Source: Pseudomonas sp.
GTDB lineage: Bacteria; Pseudomonadota; Gammaproteobacteria; Pseudomonadales; Pseudomonadaceae
Direction: 5' to 3'
Assembly: GCF_002796985.1 (NCBI RefSeq)
Contig: NZ_PEKX01000007.1
Coordinates: 548,284-612,283, forward strand
Length of the DNA: 64,000 nt
Made by a program: the position numbers and the translations under genes. This document shows, piece after piece, positions 1 through 7,771 of the stretch; the stretch's first letter is position 1, and each line of letters begins with the position of its first letter. The notes under the pieces were generated by a model that was given only the letters and a program-made list of their open reading frames with translations, ran no database searches and was not told the DNA's origin.

Positions 1-84
1 TTCCGGGCGGGGAAAGCGCCGCTGGAAGAAGGCTTCGGCCTGCTGGTAGCAGGCTTCGACGCGAGCGTTGAGCTGTTCGGGCAT
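1..84 (-). CDS. sprT: SprT-like zinc metalloprotease family protein, N-terminal fragment
   Basis: Only the first 28 codons lie in the window, read on the minus strand from an ATG at 84. The peptide begins MPEQLNARVEACYQQAEAFF and continues to FPRPE. I recognise this as the start of the Pseudomonas SprT family from memory of the P. aeruginosa protein. The HExxH zinc motif would lie outside the window, so function cannot be confirmed here. The gene is cut by the window edge, not broken. Confidence 0.7.
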   Translation of the reverse strand, partial: MPEQLNARVEACYQQAEAFFQRRFPRPE

Positions 85-169
85 ACAGTGGTTCTCCGAC
101 GGGGGCAGATTATGCCGCAGTCGGAGCGCGGGTGGAGGATTTCTCGCGGCCACTCGTCTGCCCTGCAGA

Positions 170-200
170 TTCAGGCAAGTCGGAAGGCGTTTCAGGCAAG
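170..200. repeat. 10-nt direct repeat, 21-nt period
   Basis: TTCAGGCAAG occurs at 170-179 and again at 191-200, two helical turns apart. It lies 5' of sprT. It could be a regulator site pair or chance. Nothing else supports either. Confidence 0.35.
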
Positions 201-211
201 CACCGCTTTTC

Positions 212-290
212 TGTAGGAGCGAGCTTGCTCGCGAACCACCTGGCGATGGAGCCACCGGCGAGCATTGTTCGCGAGCAAGCTCGCTCCTAC
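212..290. repeat. REPIN-type palindromic repeat, family A, copy 1
   Basis: Two inverted arms, 212-235 and 268-290, carry the core GTAGGAGCGAGCTTGCTCG and its reverse complement around a spacer of about 32 nt. Inverted pairs of this kind are known as REPINs in Pseudomonas and are thought to be moved by RAYT transposases. No RAYT gene is present in this window. Four more family A copies occur here. Confidence 0.9.
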
Positions 291-304
291 GAAGAGCCAA
301 AAAG

Positions 305-333
305 AAACCGGGCCACGAGGGCCCGGTTTTTTT
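305..333 (-). terminator. Rho-independent terminator of the Yip1-family gene
   Basis: A 10-bp stem, AAACCGGGCC (305-314) with GGCCCGGTTT (320-329), has T-runs on both strands. The gene ending at 347 on the minus strand reads straight into it. No plus-strand gene ends upstream. Confidence 0.85.
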
Positions 334-346
334 GCACAGCATGAGA

Positions 347-943
347 TCAAGTGTATTCCGGGCCGACGCCGCTGCCCCAGAGGATGACCGACAGGGCCAT
401 CATCGCCACCAGCACCACCAGTCCTACCGCCAGTACCGAGCTGGAGAACAGGAAGCCTTCATCCTTGTGAATGTTCATGAAGGTCGGGATGCCGACGTAG
501 AGCAGGTAGACGGTGTAGCAAACTGCGGCGGTGCCGATGATCATGCCCAGCCACAGGTGCGGGTAGAGCGCCGCCAGTCCGCCGATGAACAGCGGGGTAG
601 CGGTGTACGCGGCGAAGACGATGCATTGGGTCAGCGATGGTGATGCGTCGTAGGTGCGGGCCATCCAGTGAATGAATGCGCCCATGATGGCGACGCCGGC
701 GAGCATGGCGATGTAGGTCATGATGGTCAGCTGGATCGCACTGGCGGCCGTCAGCTTGACCGGTCCTGCATTGCCCAGTACCCAGCCGACCTGCGTGGTG
801 CCGATGTAGGCGGAAATGACCGGGATGGCAGCGAGGATCAGGACGTGCGTCAGGTACATGTGGCTGATGGATTCTTCTTCGCCACGGATGTCCTGCCATT
901 CCTGATCGGGATGGGTGAAGAGCCCCCACACATGATGGATCAT
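347..943 (-). CDS. Yip1/YohC-family inner-membrane protein
   Basis: A 198-residue protein with a short soluble N-terminus (MIHHVWGLFTHPDQEWQDIR) and about five hydrophobic segments, near residues 29-48, 69-95, 106-125, 130-153 and 168-190. The pattern and the N-terminal HPDQEWQ block match bacterial Yip1-domain proteins such as E. coli YohC, whose molecular role is not established. The start has no competing upstream ATG, and a terminator follows the stop at once. It appears to be a single-gene unit: the preceding minus-strand gene (DnaJ-related) ends 160 nt upstream. Family confidence is high; function is unknown. Confidence 0.8.
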   Translation of the reverse strand: MIHHVWGLFTHPDQEWQDIRGEEESISHMYLTHVLILAAIPVISAYIGTTQVGWVLGNAGPVKLTAASAIQLTIMTYIAMLAGVAIMGAFIHWMARTYDASPSLTQCIVFAAYTATPLFIGGLAALYPHLWLGMIIGTAAVCYTVYLLYVGIPTFMNIHKDEGFLFSSSVLAVGLVVLVAMMALSVILWGSGVGPEYT

Positions 944-1032
944 GTCAGCATTCTCCTCTTCTTATAGAAGGTCGCCCCCCAGCGAGGCGCCGAATACGCG
1001 TAGCCAGCGTCATCCGGTGCCCGGCCGACCTA

Positions 1033-1049
1033 TGCGACCTTAAGTCGCA
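1033..1049. promoter_or_regulatory. Short palindrome upstream of the Yip1-family gene
   Basis: TGCGAC (1033-1038) and GTCGCA (1044-1049) flank CTTAA, about 90 nt upstream of the ATG at 943. It could be a regulator site. No regulator family is recognised. Confidence 0.35.
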
Positions 1050-1103
1050 GTATAGGAATGGCTGCAGGCCACGTCGTCCGTGGGGTTAGAGCAAATGGAA
1101 GTT

Positions 1104-1700
1104 TCACGGGCGGCTGTAATAGCGCTGCAGAATTTCCATGGCCTTGTTGATCGACTGCAGGCGCGTGGTGCTGCCGCCCCGATCGGGGTGGTGCTGGCTG
1201 ACCAGTTGGCGGTAGCGCAGCTTGATCAGCGCGTAGTCCACCGGGCCGTCTTCCAGCTCGAAAAGGGCCAGTGCGGCGGCCTTTTCCTCGTTGCCTTGCA
1301 TTCGCGTCCAGAAGCTTTCCAGCAGCTTCTCCACATCGCGCTCGGTGGTTTCCTTCAGGTGCTTCTCTTCGAGGTAATAAGCGCGCAGAGCGTCCTGCTC
1401 GCCGAGTGCCTGCACCCCGCTCATATAGGGAGAAAGGCGGATCTGCAGCGGGCCGATCTCCAGGTGCGCGGTGTTCTCTTCCCAGAGCCGGTCGCGCAGG
1501 CGGTACAGCGCGTTGAAGACCATGAAGTGGGTGCGGAACAGCACCAGTTTGTCGGTCAGCGGCAGATTGGGCACATGGGTGGAATGCCGAGCCTTCAATT
1601 GCTGGATCAACTGGAATTCGGAGATTCCCTCAGGCGCTTCCCGCAGCAGCTGCAGGAGCTGGTCTGTCAGGTCGAGGGAAGGATCGAGGTCGGGCGTCAT
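1104..1700 (-). CDS. DnaJ-related co-chaperone-like protein
   Basis: A 198-residue soluble protein. The C-terminal third is a J-domain fragment: a helix with KLRYRQLVSQH, then the diagnostic HPD tripeptide at residues 171-173 followed by RGG, then the third helix (LQSINKAMEILQRYY). The N-terminal two thirds match the DNAJ_related type found in gammaproteobacteria and lack the Gly/Phe-rich and zinc-finger parts of DnaJ. The HPD motif implies stimulation of a DnaK-type ATPase, but the client is unknown. The gene is divergent from ttcA across about 100 nt. Confidence 0.8.
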   Translation of the reverse strand: MTPDLDPSLDLTDQLLQLLREAPEGISEFQLIQQLKARHSTHVPNLPLTDKLVLFRTHFMVFNALYRLRDRLWEENTAHLEIGPLQIRLSPYMSGVQALGEQDALRAYYLEEKHLKETTERDVEKLLESFWTRMQGNEEKAAALALFELEDGPVDYALIKLRYRQLVSQHHPDRGGSTTRLQSINKAMEILQRYYSRP

Positions 1701-1801
1701 GCTGTCAGATTAGCAGTACCCCGATAGAGGGGCTGGGGTATGCGTCGCTTTGCGCGTAAAATGTCCGGCTTTTCGTCTTGCCCTTCGGATTCCAGAGCAC
1801 C

Positions 1802-2629
1802 ATGGCCAGCACCCTTTCGGTCAACCAGAACAAACTGCAGAAACGCCTGCGCCGCCAGGTTGGCGAAGCGGTCACCGACTTCAACATGATCGAGGACGGC
1901 GACAAGGTGATGGTCTGCCTGTCCGGCGGCAAGGACAGCTATACCCTGCTGGACATCCTGCTGTACCTGCAGAAAGTGGCGCCGATCCAGTTCGAGATCG
2001 TCGCGGTGAACATGGACCAGAAGCAGCCTGGCTTTCCCGAGCACATACTGCCGGCGTACCTGGAATCCATCGGCGTGCAGTACCACATCATCGAGAAGGA
2101 CACCTATTCGGTGGTGAAGGAGAAGATCCCGGAGGGCAAGACCACCTGCTCGCTGTGTTCGCGCCTGCGCCGTGGCACCCTTTACACCTACGCCGACGAG
2201 ATCGGCGCGACCAAGATGGCGCTGGGACACCACCGCGACGACATCCTGGAAACCTTCTTCCTTAATATGTTCTACGGCGGCACCCTCAAGGCCATGCCGC
2301 CCAAGCTGCTGTCCGACGACGGCCGCAACGTGGTGATCCGCCCGCTGGCGTACTGCAACGAGAAGGACATCGAGGCCTACTCGGTGCTCAAGGAGTTCCC
2401 GATCATCCCGTGCAACCTGTGCGGTTCGCAGGAAAACCTGCAGCGCCAGGTGGTCAAGGAAATGCTGCTGGACTGGGAGCGCAAGTCGCCGGGGCGCACC
2501 GAGATCATGTTCCGCGCCCTGCAGAACGTGGTGCCGTCGCAACTGGCCGACCGCGATCTGTTCGACTTCAACAGCCTGCGCATCGACGAGACTGCCACCC
2601 CGCGCTTCGTCGATGTGATGAATCTCTGA
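1802..2629 (+). CDS. ttcA: tRNA 2-thiocytidine synthetase TtcA
   Basis: This 275-residue cytosolic enzyme makes 2-thiocytidine at position 32 of certain tRNAs, using ATP to activate the base and an iron-sulfur cluster to transfer sulfur. The PP-loop SGGKDS is at residues 41-46. The cluster-binding pair CSLC is at 116-119, and a further CNLC lies in the C-terminal half. I chose the ATG at 1802 (MASTLSVNQNKLQKRL) because known Pseudomonas TtcA proteins start there. An in-frame ATG at 1778 would add eight unconserved residues. No strong ribosome binding site precedes either start. It is followed 35 nt later by the glycosylase-like gene, probably co-transcribed. Confidence 0.95.
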   Translation: MASTLSVNQNKLQKRLRRQVGEAVTDFNMIEDGDKVMVCLSGGKDSYTLLDILLYLQKVAPIQFEIVAVNMDQKQPGFPEHILPAYLESIGVQYHIIEKDTYSVVKEKIPEGKTTCSLCSRLRRGTLYTYADEIGATKMALGHHRDDILETFFLNMFYGGTLKAMPPKLLSDDGRNVVIRPLAYCNEKDIEAYSVLKEFPIIPCNLCGSQENLQRQVVKEMLLDWERKSPGRTEIMFRALQNVVPSQLADRDLFDFNSLRIDETATPRFVDVMNL

Positions 2630-2664
2630 TCCCCGCAGCGACAGAAAGCCCGCAAGGACGCCCG

Positions 2665-3336
2665 ATGCGCGATTACCAGTGGTTGTACGAATACTGCCTG
2701 AACCGCTTCGGCTCGATCGAGGCCCTGGAAGCACGGATGCCGCAGGCCAAGTCGGCGGCCGAGCTGGCGGCGGTCGGCAATGATCGCTACTTGTCGCTGA
2801 TCAGCCTGCGCATCTTCCGCGCAGGCCTCAAGCACAGCCTGGTGGACGCCAAGTGGCCGGCCTTCGAGGAAGTCTTCTTCGGCTTCGATCCGGAGAAGGT
2901 CGTGCTGATGGGCGGCGAGCGCCTGGAAAACCTGATGCAGGACACCCGGCTGATCCGCCACCTGGGCAAGCTCAAGAGCGTGCCGCGCAACGCCCAGTTC
3001 GTCCTGGACATCGCCCGTGAATACGGCAGCTTCGGCCAACTGCTGGCCGACTGGCCGTCCAGCGACATCGTCGGCCTGTGGAAGCTGCTGGCCAAACGTG
3101 GCAATCAGTTGGGTGGCATGTCTGCACCGCGGTTCCTGCGCATGGCCGGCAAGGACACTTTCGTTCTCAGTGACGACGTGGTCGCCGCGCTCAAGGCCCA
3201 GGAAATCGTCGACAAGACTCCCACCAGCCTGAAGGATTTGGCCCTGGTGCAGGCGGCCTTCAACACCTGGCAGGAACAAAGCGCTCGCCCGCTGAGCCAT
3301 ATCTCGATGATGCTGTCGTACACGGTCAACCACTGA
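2665..3336 (+). CDS. Divergent DNA-3-methyladenine glycosylase I (Tag)-like protein
   Basis: A 223-residue protein whose middle (FFGFDPEKVVLMGGERLENL, then LIRHLGKLKSVPRNAQ) matches the helix-hairpin-helix core of the Tag family of alkyl-base glycosylases. The N-terminal segment of E. coli Tag carrying the zinc-ligand Cys and His and the HxNEWG block is not visible here, nor are the C-terminal zinc-ligand His and Cys. It may therefore be a related fold with different chemistry. The ATG at 2665 has AAGGACG just upstream. Longer in-frame starts run back into ttcA and are not credible. It sits between ttcA and a sirtuin gene on the same strand. Confidence 0.75.
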   Translation: MRDYQWLYEYCLNRFGSIEALEARMPQAKSAAELAAVGNDRYLSLISLRIFRAGLKHSLVDAKWPAFEEVFFGFDPEKVVLMGGERLENLMQDTRLIRHLGKLKSVPRNAQFVLDIAREYGSFGQLLADWPSSDIVGLWKLLAKRGNQLGGMSAPRFLRMAGKDTFVLSDDVVAALKAQEIVDKTPTSLKDLALVQAAFNTWQEQSARPLSHISMMLSYTVNH

Positions 3337-3365
3337 CACGCGGCCCGGCCGCGGAGGAGGGGCGC

Positions 3366-4130
3366 ATGGATTCGGCGATCGACCGCACGGGTGCGGCACT
3401 GGCCCGCGCTGAACGCATCCTGGTGATTACCGGCGCCGGCCTTTCCGCCGATTCCGGCATGCCGACCTATCGCGGCCTGGGCGGGCTATACAACGGCCGG
3501 ACGGCGGAAGGGATCCCCATCGAGGTGGCGATTTCCGGCCCGATGCTGCAGAAGGACCCGGCGCTGTGCTGGAAGTACCTGGCGGAGCTGGGCAAGGCCT
3601 GCCTGAATGCGCAACCCAACGCCGGCCACGAAGCCATCGCGGAGCTGCAACGGCTCAAGCCGGAGTGTTGGGTGCTGACGCAGAACATCGATGGCTTTCA
3701 TCGCCGTGCCGGTTCGCCGCCGGAACGGCTGATCGAGATCCATGGCCAACTGGAGCCGCTGTATTGCCAATCGTGCGGGCAGGAAAGCGCCGAGCTGGCA
3801 GGGTATCTGGAAGGCCCGCTGCCGCCCAAATGCGCGCGCTGCGCCGGCGTGTTGCGCCCGCCGGTAGTGCTTTTCGAGGAGATGTTGCCGGAGGCCGCGA
3901 TCGACATGCTCTATGCGCAATTGCGCAAGGGATTCGACGCCGTTCTGCTGGTGGGAACCACGGCGAGCTTCCCCTACATCATCGAGCCGGTGCTGCGCAC
4001 GCGGGACGCGGGAGGCTTCACTGCGGAGGTGAATCCGCGGCTGACCGACCTGAGTTCGGTGGTCGAAGAAAGAATGGTGGGTCGAGCCTTAGACATTATG
4101 CCGCGCTTGCTGAGTCACATTCCGCTATAA
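3366..4130 (+). CDS. SIR2-family NAD-dependent protein deacylase
   Basis: This 254-residue sirtuin shows the full family signature: GAGLSADSG at 23-31 and the downstream PTYRG for NAD binding, TQNID at 105-109, the catalytic His in EIHG (H126), and a structural zinc site made by two CxxC pairs, C134/C137 and C156/C159. Sirtuins remove acyl groups from lysine using NAD. The bacterial CobB type acts on acetylated and succinylated proteins, but the exact acyl preference cannot be read from this sequence. An A/G-rich GGAGGAGGGGC stretch precedes the ATG. The gene name is left blank because cobB is also used for the corrin enzyme in this window. Confidence 0.9.
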   Translation: MDSAIDRTGAALARAERILVITGAGLSADSGMPTYRGLGGLYNGRTAEGIPIEVAISGPMLQKDPALCWKYLAELGKACLNAQPNAGHEAIAELQRLKPECWVLTQNIDGFHRRAGSPPERLIEIHGQLEPLYCQSCGQESAELAGYLEGPLPPKCARCAGVLRPPVVLFEEMLPEAAIDMLYAQLRKGFDAVLLVGTTASFPYIIEPVLRTRDAGGFTAEVNPRLTDLSSVVEERMVGRALDIMPRLLSHIPL

Positions 4131-4152
4131 AAAACTTGCATTACCCCCATTG

Positions 4153-4172
4153 AGCGGGCAAATTAGCCCGCT
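4153..4172. other. Small hairpin between the sirtuin and NlpC/P60 genes
   Basis: AGCGGGC (4153-4159) pairs perfectly with GCCCGCT (4166-4172) around a 6-nt loop. No T-run follows on either strand, so a terminator is unlikely. It sits about 30-50 nt before the next start codons and could affect translation of that gene. Confidence 0.4.
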
Positions 4173-4205
4173 AATAAATGGAGCTAATGAGACACGGTCG
4201 TGCCC

Positions 4206-4826
4206 ATGCTTAAACGCTTAGCACCCCTCGTGCCCATGAGTTTCGTTCTGCTGCTGGCAGCTTGCGCCAGCCATTCGCCGGAATCGCAGCCGAACCAGGT
4301 CGCTTCAGTGCCTGCTACTCGAGCAGCGTTCCAGGTCAACCAGCACAACATAGCGCTGGTGAATGAGTCGCAGGACGAGGGGGCCAAAAACGAGAACGGC
4401 AGTTCGACTGCCCATGTATCCGACATTCTGGACCGCGCATTTTCGCTGATCGGTACTCCGTACCGCTTTGGTGGGAAATCGGAGCGGACCGGTTTCGATT
4501 GCAGCGGCTTCGTGGGCTATCTGTTCCGCGAAGAGGCGGGCATCAGCCTGCCGCGCTCCACGCGAGAGATGATCAACATGGACGTCCCGCTGGTCTCGAA
4601 AGAAGACCTGCAGCCGGGCGACCTGATCTTCTTCAACAACCGTGGTCGCGGTCGGGTCAGCCACGCCGGCATCTATATCGGTGACGGACAGTTCATTCAC
4701 TCTGCCAGCCGCCGTGGTGGTGGTGTTCGGGTGGATCGTCTGGACGAGAGCTACTGGCGCCTGAGCTTCATGGAAGCCAAGCGTGTGCTCGAGCCGGGCT
4801 ACGAGCCGAAGACGGTGACCCGCTAA
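4206..4826 (+). CDS. NlpC/P60 peptidoglycan endopeptidase lipoprotein (first of tandem pair)
   Basis: A 206-residue lipoprotein: the hydrophobic signal ends in a lipobox with C20 (LLLAAC), then a linker to about residue 70, then an NlpC/P60 cysteine peptidase domain. The nucleophile is C99 in FDCSG, with H153 in SHAG and H165 completing the triad. This is the MepS/Spr architecture, which cleaves peptide crosslinks to let the wall expand. The homologous P. aeruginosa proteins PA1198/PA1199 are reported substrates of the LbcA-CtpA protease, so proteolytic control is plausible here. A GTG at 4200 is an alternative start; no good ribosome site decides. The next gene is a paralogue. Confidence 0.88.
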   Translation: MLKRLAPLVPMSFVLLLAACASHSPESQPNQVASVPATRAAFQVNQHNIALVNESQDEGAKNENGSSTAHVSDILDRAFSLIGTPYRFGGKSERTGFDCSGFVGYLFREEAGISLPRSTREMINMDVPLVSKEDLQPGDLIFFNNRGRGRVSHAGIYIGDGQFIHSASRRGGGVRVDRLDESYWRLSFMEAKRVLEPGYEPKTVTR

Positions 4827-4906
4827 ACTTAAAGTTTTACTTTAAGTATTGCGCTCAAGTCATTGTTGGTACAAAGTGATGGCACTCCTTGACGGGATGC
4901 CATCTC

Positions 4907-5437
4907 ATGCTCGCTTTTCAGCGCATCATTCTCCTCGCTGTTCTCGCCTCGCTGGCCGCCTGCGCCAGTCGCACTCCGCCGTCGCCGCCTCCGGTGGTGA
5001 ATACGCGCTCAGCTCCCGTCTACAACATGCAAGCTGCTGACGACGTCCTGATCCGTGCCATTGGCCTGGTCGGTACGCCTTATCGCTGGGGCGGCAATAC
5101 GCCCGATGGCGGTTTCGATTGCAGCGGCCTGATTGGCTATGTCTACCGCGATGCCACTGGCCTGATGCTGCCGCGCTCCACTCGCGAGATGATCACCCTG
5201 CGCGCGCCCACCGTTGGCCGCGAGTCCCTGCAGAGCGGTGACCTGGTGTTCTTCGCTACCAGCGGTGGACGTGGAGTCAGCCATGCGGGTATCTATGTTG
5301 GGGAAGGGCGCTTCGTTCACGCGCCCAGAACGGGCGGGACCGTACGCCTGGACAGCCTCGACAGCGCCTATTGGCAGAAAGCCTTCCTGGAAGCCAAGCG
5401 CGTCCTCGCCGTGCAGAGTCTCGCCCTCCATCCCTGA
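4907..5437 (+). CDS. NlpC/P60 peptidoglycan endopeptidase lipoprotein (second of tandem pair)
   Basis: A 176-residue lipoprotein with a lipobox ending at C19 (SLAAC), a proline-rich linker (TPPSPPP), and an NlpC/P60 domain with C72 in FDCSG, H126 in SHAG and H138. It shares with its upstream neighbour the blocks GTPYR.GG, LPRSTREMI and SHAGIY.G, and the EAKRVL tail, so the two arose by duplication. The spacing of 80 nt is AT-rich, so it may have its own promoter. I chose the ATG at 4907; the in-frame TTG at 4889 would lengthen the signal peptide without benefit. It is expected at the outer membrane, acting on peptidoglycan peptides. Confidence 0.88.
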   Translation: MLAFQRIILLAVLASLAACASRTPPSPPPVVNTRSAPVYNMQAADDVLIRAIGLVGTPYRWGGNTPDGGFDCSGLIGYVYRDATGLMLPRSTREMITLRAPTVGRESLQSGDLVFFATSGGRGVSHAGIYVGEGRFVHAPRTGGTVRLDSLDSAYWQKAFLEAKRVLAVQSLALHP

Positions 5438-5452
5438 TTCTCAGGAGGGCCC

Positions 5453-6115
5453 ATGACCACCCGCACACTGAACCTGGACGACTCGCTCTACCAGTACCTT
5501 CTCGACGTTTCCCTGCGTGATTCCCCCGTCAAGGCACGCCTGCGCGCCGAAACTGCCAAGCTGCCCATGTCCCGCTGGCAGGTCGCCCCGGAACAGGGGC
5601 AGTTCCTCGCGTTGCTGGTCAAGCTGACGGGCACGAAGCGCATCCTCGAAATCGGCACCTTCACCGGTTACAGCGCCCTGTGCATGGCCGAGGCTTTGCC
5701 AGAGGGCGGCCTTGTCCTTTGTTGCGATCTTCCCGGCGAATACAACGATATCGCGCGCCGTTACTGGCAGGACGCAGGTGTCGACTCGCGCATCGAACTG
5801 CGCCTCGGGCCTGCACTGGATACGCTGAAAGCGCTGGAGACAGGTAACCAGCAGGGTGCCTTCGACCTGGTCTTCATCGATGCCGACAAGGCCAACTACC
5901 CCCTCTACCTGGAACACGCCCTGACCCTGCTGCGGGTAGGCGGCCTGGTGGTCTTCGATAACGTGCTGTGGAGCGGTCGAGTGCTGGAAGCGAACCCGGA
6001 AAGCGCGGACACGCGTGCCATCCAGCAGCTCAACCTGGCGCTGAAGGCCGATGCGCGGGTGGATTATTCGCTGGTGCCGATTGGTGATGGCATGAGTCTC
6101 TGCCGCAAGCGTTGA
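5453..6115 (+). CDS. SAM-dependent O-methyltransferase, caffeoyl-CoA OMT-like
   Basis: A 220-residue cytosolic protein of O-methyltransferase family 3. The SAM-binding motif I is ILEIGTFTGYSALCMAEALP, followed by the acidic VLCCDLP end of strand 2, and the metal/substrate segment LVFIDADKANYPLYLEHAL with DNVLWSG. These are the hallmarks of the cation-dependent catechol/caffeoyl-CoA group. The bacterial substrate is not known. It begins 15 nt after the second NlpC/P60 gene with CAGGAGG as ribosome site, so the two are probably co-transcribed, and a strong terminator follows. Confidence 0.85.
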   Translation: MTTRTLNLDDSLYQYLLDVSLRDSPVKARLRAETAKLPMSRWQVAPEQGQFLALLVKLTGTKRILEIGTFTGYSALCMAEALPEGGLVLCCDLPGEYNDIARRYWQDAGVDSRIELRLGPALDTLKALETGNQQGAFDLVFIDADKANYPLYLEHALTLLRVGGLVVFDNVLWSGRVLEANPESADTRAIQQLNLALKADARVDYSLVPIGDGMSLCRKR

Positions 6116-6133
6116 TGGTGGATCGGACAGAAA

Positions 6134-6159
6134 AAAGGCACGCCAACCGGCGTGCCTTT
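6134..6159. terminator. Bidirectional Rho-independent terminator
   Basis: AAAGGCACGCC (6134-6144) pairs with GGCGTGCCTTT (6149-6159). A-runs and T-runs flank it, so it can end both the methyltransferase gene (plus) and the pirin gene (minus, stop at 6179). Confidence 0.88.
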
Positions 6160-6178
6160 GTCGTTACTACCGCCTGGA

Positions 6179-6877
6179 TCAGGCGACATCCACCAGAATC
6201 ACTTCGCTGTCTTCCAGCGCGGTGACCTTCACCACCGCCTCGTCGGCGATGGCGGCGCCGTCGCGGGCCAGCAGTTCGACGCCATTGACCTCGACCTTGC
6301 CCGCCGCCGGCACCAGGTAGGCGCGGCGACCGTTGCCCAGTTCATACTCGGCGGTCTGCCCGGCCTTCAGGGTGGCGGCGACCAGGCGACCTTCGGCGCG
6401 AATGCGCAGGGCATCGGCATCCTCTTCATGGCCGCTGGCCAGGGTCACGAAGCGCCCGGCGCGGTCGCCCTTCGGGAAGGGTTTGGCGCCCCAGGACGGA
6501 GTGCCGCCGCGTACCGAGGGGATGATCCAGATCTGGAAGATCTTGGTGACATCCTTCTCCAGGTTGTACTCCGAGTGCACGATGCCCGAGCCTGCGCTCA
6601 TCACCTGCACGTCGCCCGCTTCGGTACGGCCCTTGTTGCCCAGGCTGTCCTGGTGGGTGATCGCGCCCTGACGGACGTAGGTGATGATTTCCATCTCGCG
6701 GTGCGGGTGCGGCGGGAAGCCGGTGCCGGCGGCGATTTCGTCATCGTTCCAGACGCGCAGGTTGCCCCAGTCCATGCGCTCGGGGTCGTAGTACTCGGCG
6801 AAGGAGAAGTGGTGCTTGGCGTTGAGCCAGCCGTGGTTGGCGCCGCCGAGTTGCTGGAAGGGTCTGCGTTCGATCAT
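6179..6877 (-). CDS. Pirin-family cupin protein (quercetin 2,3-dioxygenase-like)
   Basis: A 232-residue bicupin. The N-terminal cupin carries the metal-binding block FPPHPHREMEIITYVRQG with the later H in QVMSAGSGIVHSE, as in E. coli YhhW and human pirin. Such proteins bind Fe or Ni and can oxidise quercetin in vitro; the cellular role in Pseudomonas is unsettled. I place the start at 6877 (MIERRPFQQLGG) because GAGG lies 8 nt upstream and the family starts there. A longer in-frame start at 6907 has no support. It is a single-gene unit with a terminator directly downstream. Confidence 0.88.
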   Translation of the reverse strand: MIERRPFQQLGGANHGWLNAKHHFSFAEYYDPERMDWGNLRVWNDDEIAAGTGFPPHPHREMEIITYVRQGAITHQDSLGNKGRTEAGDVQVMSAGSGIVHSEYNLEKDVTKIFQIWIIPSVRGGTPSWGAKPFPKGDRAGRFVTLASGHEEDADALRIRAEGRLVAATLKAGQTAEYELGNGRRAYLVPAAGKVEVNGVELLARDGAAIADEAVVKVTALEDSEVILVDVA

Positions 6878-6952
6878 GACTGAGTCCTCGTGGGGCGCGG
6901 CTGGCATCTGAGCCAGTCCGCGCGGTTCATGGGACTATGTTCTCTCGCAGTT

Positions 6953-7001
6953 GATCGATAAAAAAGCGCAAATATCGGCAGATATTGATCGAATAAGTCG
7001 A
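6953..7001. promoter_or_regulatory. AT-rich promoter region of the pirin gene with palindromic segments
   Basis: The 126-nt gap between the pirin gene and tcyN contains AATATC-GGCA-GATATT and two nearby copies of TTGATCGA, all in an unusually AT-rich patch. This looks like a promoter with a regulator site (a LysR-type T-N11-A layout is possible). No specific regulator is identified. Confidence 0.4.
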
Positions 7002-7003
7002 TT

Positions 7004-7771
7004 CTATTCTGCCACGCGCTTTTCGCCCTGATCGAGGAATTTGCTGAGGAACTGGCGGGTGCGCTCCTCTTTCGGGTGGGCGAACAGCGCCTTGGCGTCG
7101 CCCTGTTCGACGATCACCCCCTTGTCGATGAAGATCGCCCGGTTCGCCACGTCGCGGGCGAAGCTCATCTCGTGGGTGACGATGACCATGGTGCGTTTTT
7201 CCTGGGCCAGGCTGCGGATAGTCGTCAGGACCTCCCCAACCAGTTCAGGGTCCAGCGCCGAGGTGGGCTCGTCGAACAGGATCACGTCCGGCTGCATGGC
7301 CAGGGCGCGGGCGATGGCGACACGCTGTTGCTGGCCGCCGGAGAGGCGCTTGGGGTAGGAATCCTCCTTGCCGGACAACCCGACCTTCGCCAGCAACTGG
7401 CGGGCGCGCTCGATGGCCTGGGCGCGGGGTTCCTTCTTCACGATGATCGGGCCTTCCACCACGTTCTCCAGCGCGGTGCGGTGGGGGAACAGGTTGAAGT
7501 TCTGGAAGACGAAGCCCACATGCTGGCGCAGCTTGCGGATCAACCCCTGCTGGCTGCTCAGCGGCCGGGAGGCGTCGATGAGGATGTCGCCGACCTGAAT
7601 AGTCCCGCCGTTGGGCGTTTCCAGCAGGTTCAGGCAGCGCAGCAGGGTGGTCTTGCCCGAGCCGCTGGGGCCGATGATCGCGACCACTTCGCCGGCCTCG
7701 ACGGTCAGGTCGATGCCCTTGAGCACCTCCTGGCCGCGGAACTGCTTGGTCAGCTGGCGGACTTCGATCAT
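7004..7771 (-). CDS. tcyN: Cystine/polar amino-acid ABC transporter ATPase
   Basis: A 255-residue ABC ATPase of the polar amino-acid class. It has Walker A GPSGSGKTT near residue 35, the Q-loop in FVFQNFNLFPH, the signature LSGGQQQR, Walker B VILFDEPTSALD and the switch His in VTHE. It is the last gene of a four-gene minus-strand set: D-cysteine desulfhydrase, binding protein, permease, ATPase. E. coli has the same set (dcyD, tcyJ/fliY, tcyL/yecS, tcyN/yecC), which imports cystine. The start overlaps the permease stop by 4 nt. The gene symbol rests on this context; a close transporter for other amino acids remains possible. Confidence 0.85.
   Translation of the reverse strand: MIEVRQLTKQFRGQEVLKGIDLTVEAGEVVAIIGPSGSGKTTLLRCLNLLETPNGGTIQVGDILIDASRPLSSQQGLIRKLRQHVGFVFQNFNLFPHRTALENVVEGPIIVKKEPRAQAIERARQLLAKVGLSGKEDSYPKRLSGGQQQRVAIARALAMQPDVILFDEPTSALDPELVGEVLTTIRSLAQEKRTMVIVTHEMSFARDVANRAIFIDKGVIVEQGDAKALFAHPKEERTRQFLSKFLDQGEKRVAE

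Noticed and set aside
68..643. 191-codon plus-strand open frame at the left edge
   Set aside because: It crosses a REPIN, a terminator and the antisense of the Yip1-family gene. It has the Arg/His-rich look of a GC-rich shadow frame.
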